Assembly: GCA_045604285.1 (NCBI GenBank)
Contig: JAZUNS010000053.1
Location: 1-7,764 of the forward strand
Direction: 5' to 3'
From: SIG636 sp045604285
GTDB lineage: Bacteria; Bacillota; Clostridia; Oscillospirales; CAG-382
DNA: 7,764 bases
The translations under genes and the position numbers were made by a program. A model generated the notes under the pieces. It worked only from the letters and a program-made list of their open reading frames with translations, had not been told where the DNA came from and made no database searches. Within the stretch, counting starts at the first letter, position 1. The number at the start of each line of letters is the position of its first letter. Below are positions 6,264 through 7,764 of the stretch, piece by piece.

Positions 6264-7764
6264 TTAAAGGCTTGCAAGATATGCCTTTACACCGGGCAGG
6301 TCGGCGTACACGCCGCCGTTTTTGCCCGTAACTACCAAGGTGGGCGCCTGCTTAAGCCCGTAGGATGCGGCAAGCTCTTTATTGTCTTCTACAAATAGCT
6401 TTTCAAAGGCAACGCCCTTCTTTTCCAGCTCGCTTGCGGCTATTTTGCACTTGGGGCAGGTTTTGGTTGCAAACAGCAAAACCTTGCTTTCCTCAGCCTC
6501 GCCGTCGCAGTGGCAGTCACAATCGGCTGCCTTTTCGGTTGCTTCAACCTTATGGCTCTTCTTTAAAACGGAATTGTCAATATCATAAACAAGTCTGTCC
6601 TTATATTCCTGGGTCTTGCCGTCGTTCCAGTTCTGAACGGGACGGTAATAGCCGGTAATACGGCTGTAAACCTCGGTAACCTCGCCGCATTCGGGGCAGG
6701 TCTTTTGCTCACCAACCAGATAGCCGTGGTTTGCACATACGGAATAGGTGGGGGAGAGGGTGTAGTAAGGCAGACGGTAGTTTTCTGCAATCTTCTTAAC
6801 CAGGTTAGCCGCAGCCTTCCAATCGGGCAGCTTTTCACCCAGGAATGCGTGGAATACGGTACCGGAGGTGTAAAGGGTCTGCAGCTCGTCCTGAATATCA
6901 AGGGCTTCAAAAATGTCGGCAGTGTGGCCAACGGGAAGGTGGCTGGAGTTGGTGTAATAAGGAGTGTCGCCCTCGTTCTTAGCGGCGCTCTTTATACCGG
7001 GATAACGCTTAAGGTCGTGCTTAGCCAAGCGATAAGAGGTGGATTCGGCAGGGGTAGCTTCCAAATTGTAAAGGTCGCCGTACTGCTCCTGATAGTCAGA
7101 GAGGCGCTCTCTCATGTGGTTAAGAACTTCTTTGGTAAACTCCTGGGTGTCGGCGTGGGTCATATCGTGACCAAGCCAGCGTGCGTTAAGGCCAACCTCG
7201 TTCATGCCTACAAGGCCTATGGTGCTGAAATGGTTGTCAAAGCTGCCAAGATAACGCTTGGTATAGGGGTAAAGCCCCTCTTCCATCAGCTTGGAAATAA
7301 CGGTACGCTTAACCTTAAGGCTGCGTGCCGCGATGTCCATAAGGCGGTCAAGTCTTGCATAGAAGTCTGCCTTGCTGGTTGCAAGATAAGCTATACGGGG
7401 CATATTGATGGTAACAACGCCAACTGAACCGGTGCTCTCGCCGCTGCCGAAGAAGCCGCCGCTCTTCTTTCTGAGCTCTCTGAGGTCGAGACGCAGACGG
7501 CAGCACATACTTCTAACGTCGGAAGGCTCCATATCGCTGTTGATATAGTTGGAGAAATAGGGGGTACCGTACTTGGTGGTCATCTCAAACAACAGACGGT
7601 TGTTTTCGGTATCGGACCAGTCAAAGTCCCTGGTAATGGAATAGGTGGGGATAGGATACTGGAAGCCTCTGCCGTTAGCGTCGCCCTCTATCATAGTCTC
7701 GATAAAGGCGCGGTTAACCATATCCATTTCCTTCTTACAGTCGCCGTAGGTGAAGTCCATCTTC
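6264..7764 (-). CDS. nrdD: Anaerobic (class III) ribonucleoside-triphosphate reductase with fused C-terminal redoxin domain, 5' end outside window
   Basis: Glycyl-radical enzyme that reduces ribonucleotides to deoxyribonucleotides for DNA synthesis without oxygen; cytoplasmic. The reading frame is open to the window edge and 499 C-terminal residues are present; the N-terminal ATP-cone and first part of the barrel are missing. Numbering from the methionine at 7760: MCCRL at 85-89 holds the cysteine expected to form the catalytic thiyl radical; CANH (342-345) and CPEC (355-358) form the metal-binding site; RITGY at 367-371 is the glycyl-radical loop with Gly370. Most NrdD proteins end soon after this loop. 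Here a linker follows, with cysteines 414, 416 and 418 (DCDCHC), then a redoxin-like domain at about 426-498 with CPKC (435-438) and a probable cis-proline in QAPTL (Pro473). It stops with TAA 30 bases before trxB. The fusion and the neighbour point to thioredoxin-type reduction rather than formate (inference). The NrdG activase gene is not downstream. Identity is very secure. Confidence 0.97.
   Translation of the reverse strand, partial: KMDFTYGDCKKEMDMVNRAFIETMIEGDANGRGFQYPIPTYSITRDFDWSDTENNRLLFEMTTKYGTPYFSNYINSDMEPSDVRSMCCRLRLDLRELRKKSGGFFGSGESTGSVGVVTINMPRIAYLATSKADFYARLDRLMDIAARSLKVKRTVISKLMEEGLYPYTKRYLGSFDNHFSTIGLVGMNEVGLNARWLGHDMTHADTQEFTKEVLNHMRERLSDYQEQYGDLYNLEATPAESTSYRLAKHDLKRYPGIKSAAKNEGDTPYYTNSSHLPVGHTADIFEALDIQDELQTLYTSGTVFHAFLGEKLPDWKAAANLVKKIAENYRLPYYTLSPTYSVCANHGYLVGEQKTCPECGEVTEVYSRITGYYRPVQNWNDGKTQEYKDRLVYDIDNSVLKKSHKVEATEKAADCDCHCDGEAEESKVLLFATKTCPKCKIAASELEKKGVAFEKLFVEDNKELAASYGLKQAPTLVVTGKNGGVYADLPGVKAYLASL

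Noticed and set aside
1..7764. A parS site near parA-parB
   Set aside because: I looked for palindromes related to TGTTTCACGTGAAACA on both strands and found none; parS may lie elsewhere near the origin.

Overview
The window is a compact stretch of a bacterial chromosome in which all eight genes lie on the minus strand, so transcription runs from position 7764 towards position 1. The gene content suggests an anaerobic, Gram-positive member of the Bacillota, probably an uncultured Clostridia lineage. The reasons are the class III (oxygen-sensitive) ribonucleotide reductase, Soj/Spo0J-type ParA and ParB next to serS, strong GGAGG-type ribosome binding sites and short lipoprotein signals. This is a judgement from family recall; no taxonomic marker such as rRNA is present. 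No tRNA, rRNA, CRISPR array, insertion sequence or phage gene was seen, and no gap between genes exceeds about 130 bases.

Upstream transcription unit (7764 to about 4455): the 3' two-thirds of nrdD (cut by the window edge), trxB, and a gene for a secreted lipoprotein made of two copies of a roughly 120-residue module. The unit ends in a clear intrinsic terminator at 4455-4492. The NrdD C-terminus carries a fused redoxin domain with a CPKC active site, and the next gene is a thioredoxin reductase. Together they form a plausible electron path: TrxB reduces the fused redoxin, which re-reduces the NrdD active site for dNTP synthesis. The TrxB appears to lack the basic motif that normally recognises NADPH, so its electron donor is open.

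Downstream transcription unit (from about 4417 to past position 1): directly after the terminator sits a textbook SigA promoter (TTGACA, 17-base spacer, extended TGCTATAAT). It drives parA and parB, which overlap by 11 bases, then serS, a small two-TM membrane protein with a TTG start, and a membrane-anchored MORN-repeat protein. Gaps in this run are 18-27 bases and no internal terminator was seen, so it is probably one operon. A GGAGG motif at 6-10 suggests that another gene starts just beyond the window edge. The SerRS has sequence signatures that look more like the archaeal-type branch than the Bacillus or E. coli branch.

No wholly new system is evident. The observations most worth a second look are the NrdD-redoxin fusion with its CxCxC linker and adjacent atypical TrxB, the divergent SerRS, and two uncharacterised envelope proteins co-transcribed with the chromosome segregation genes.
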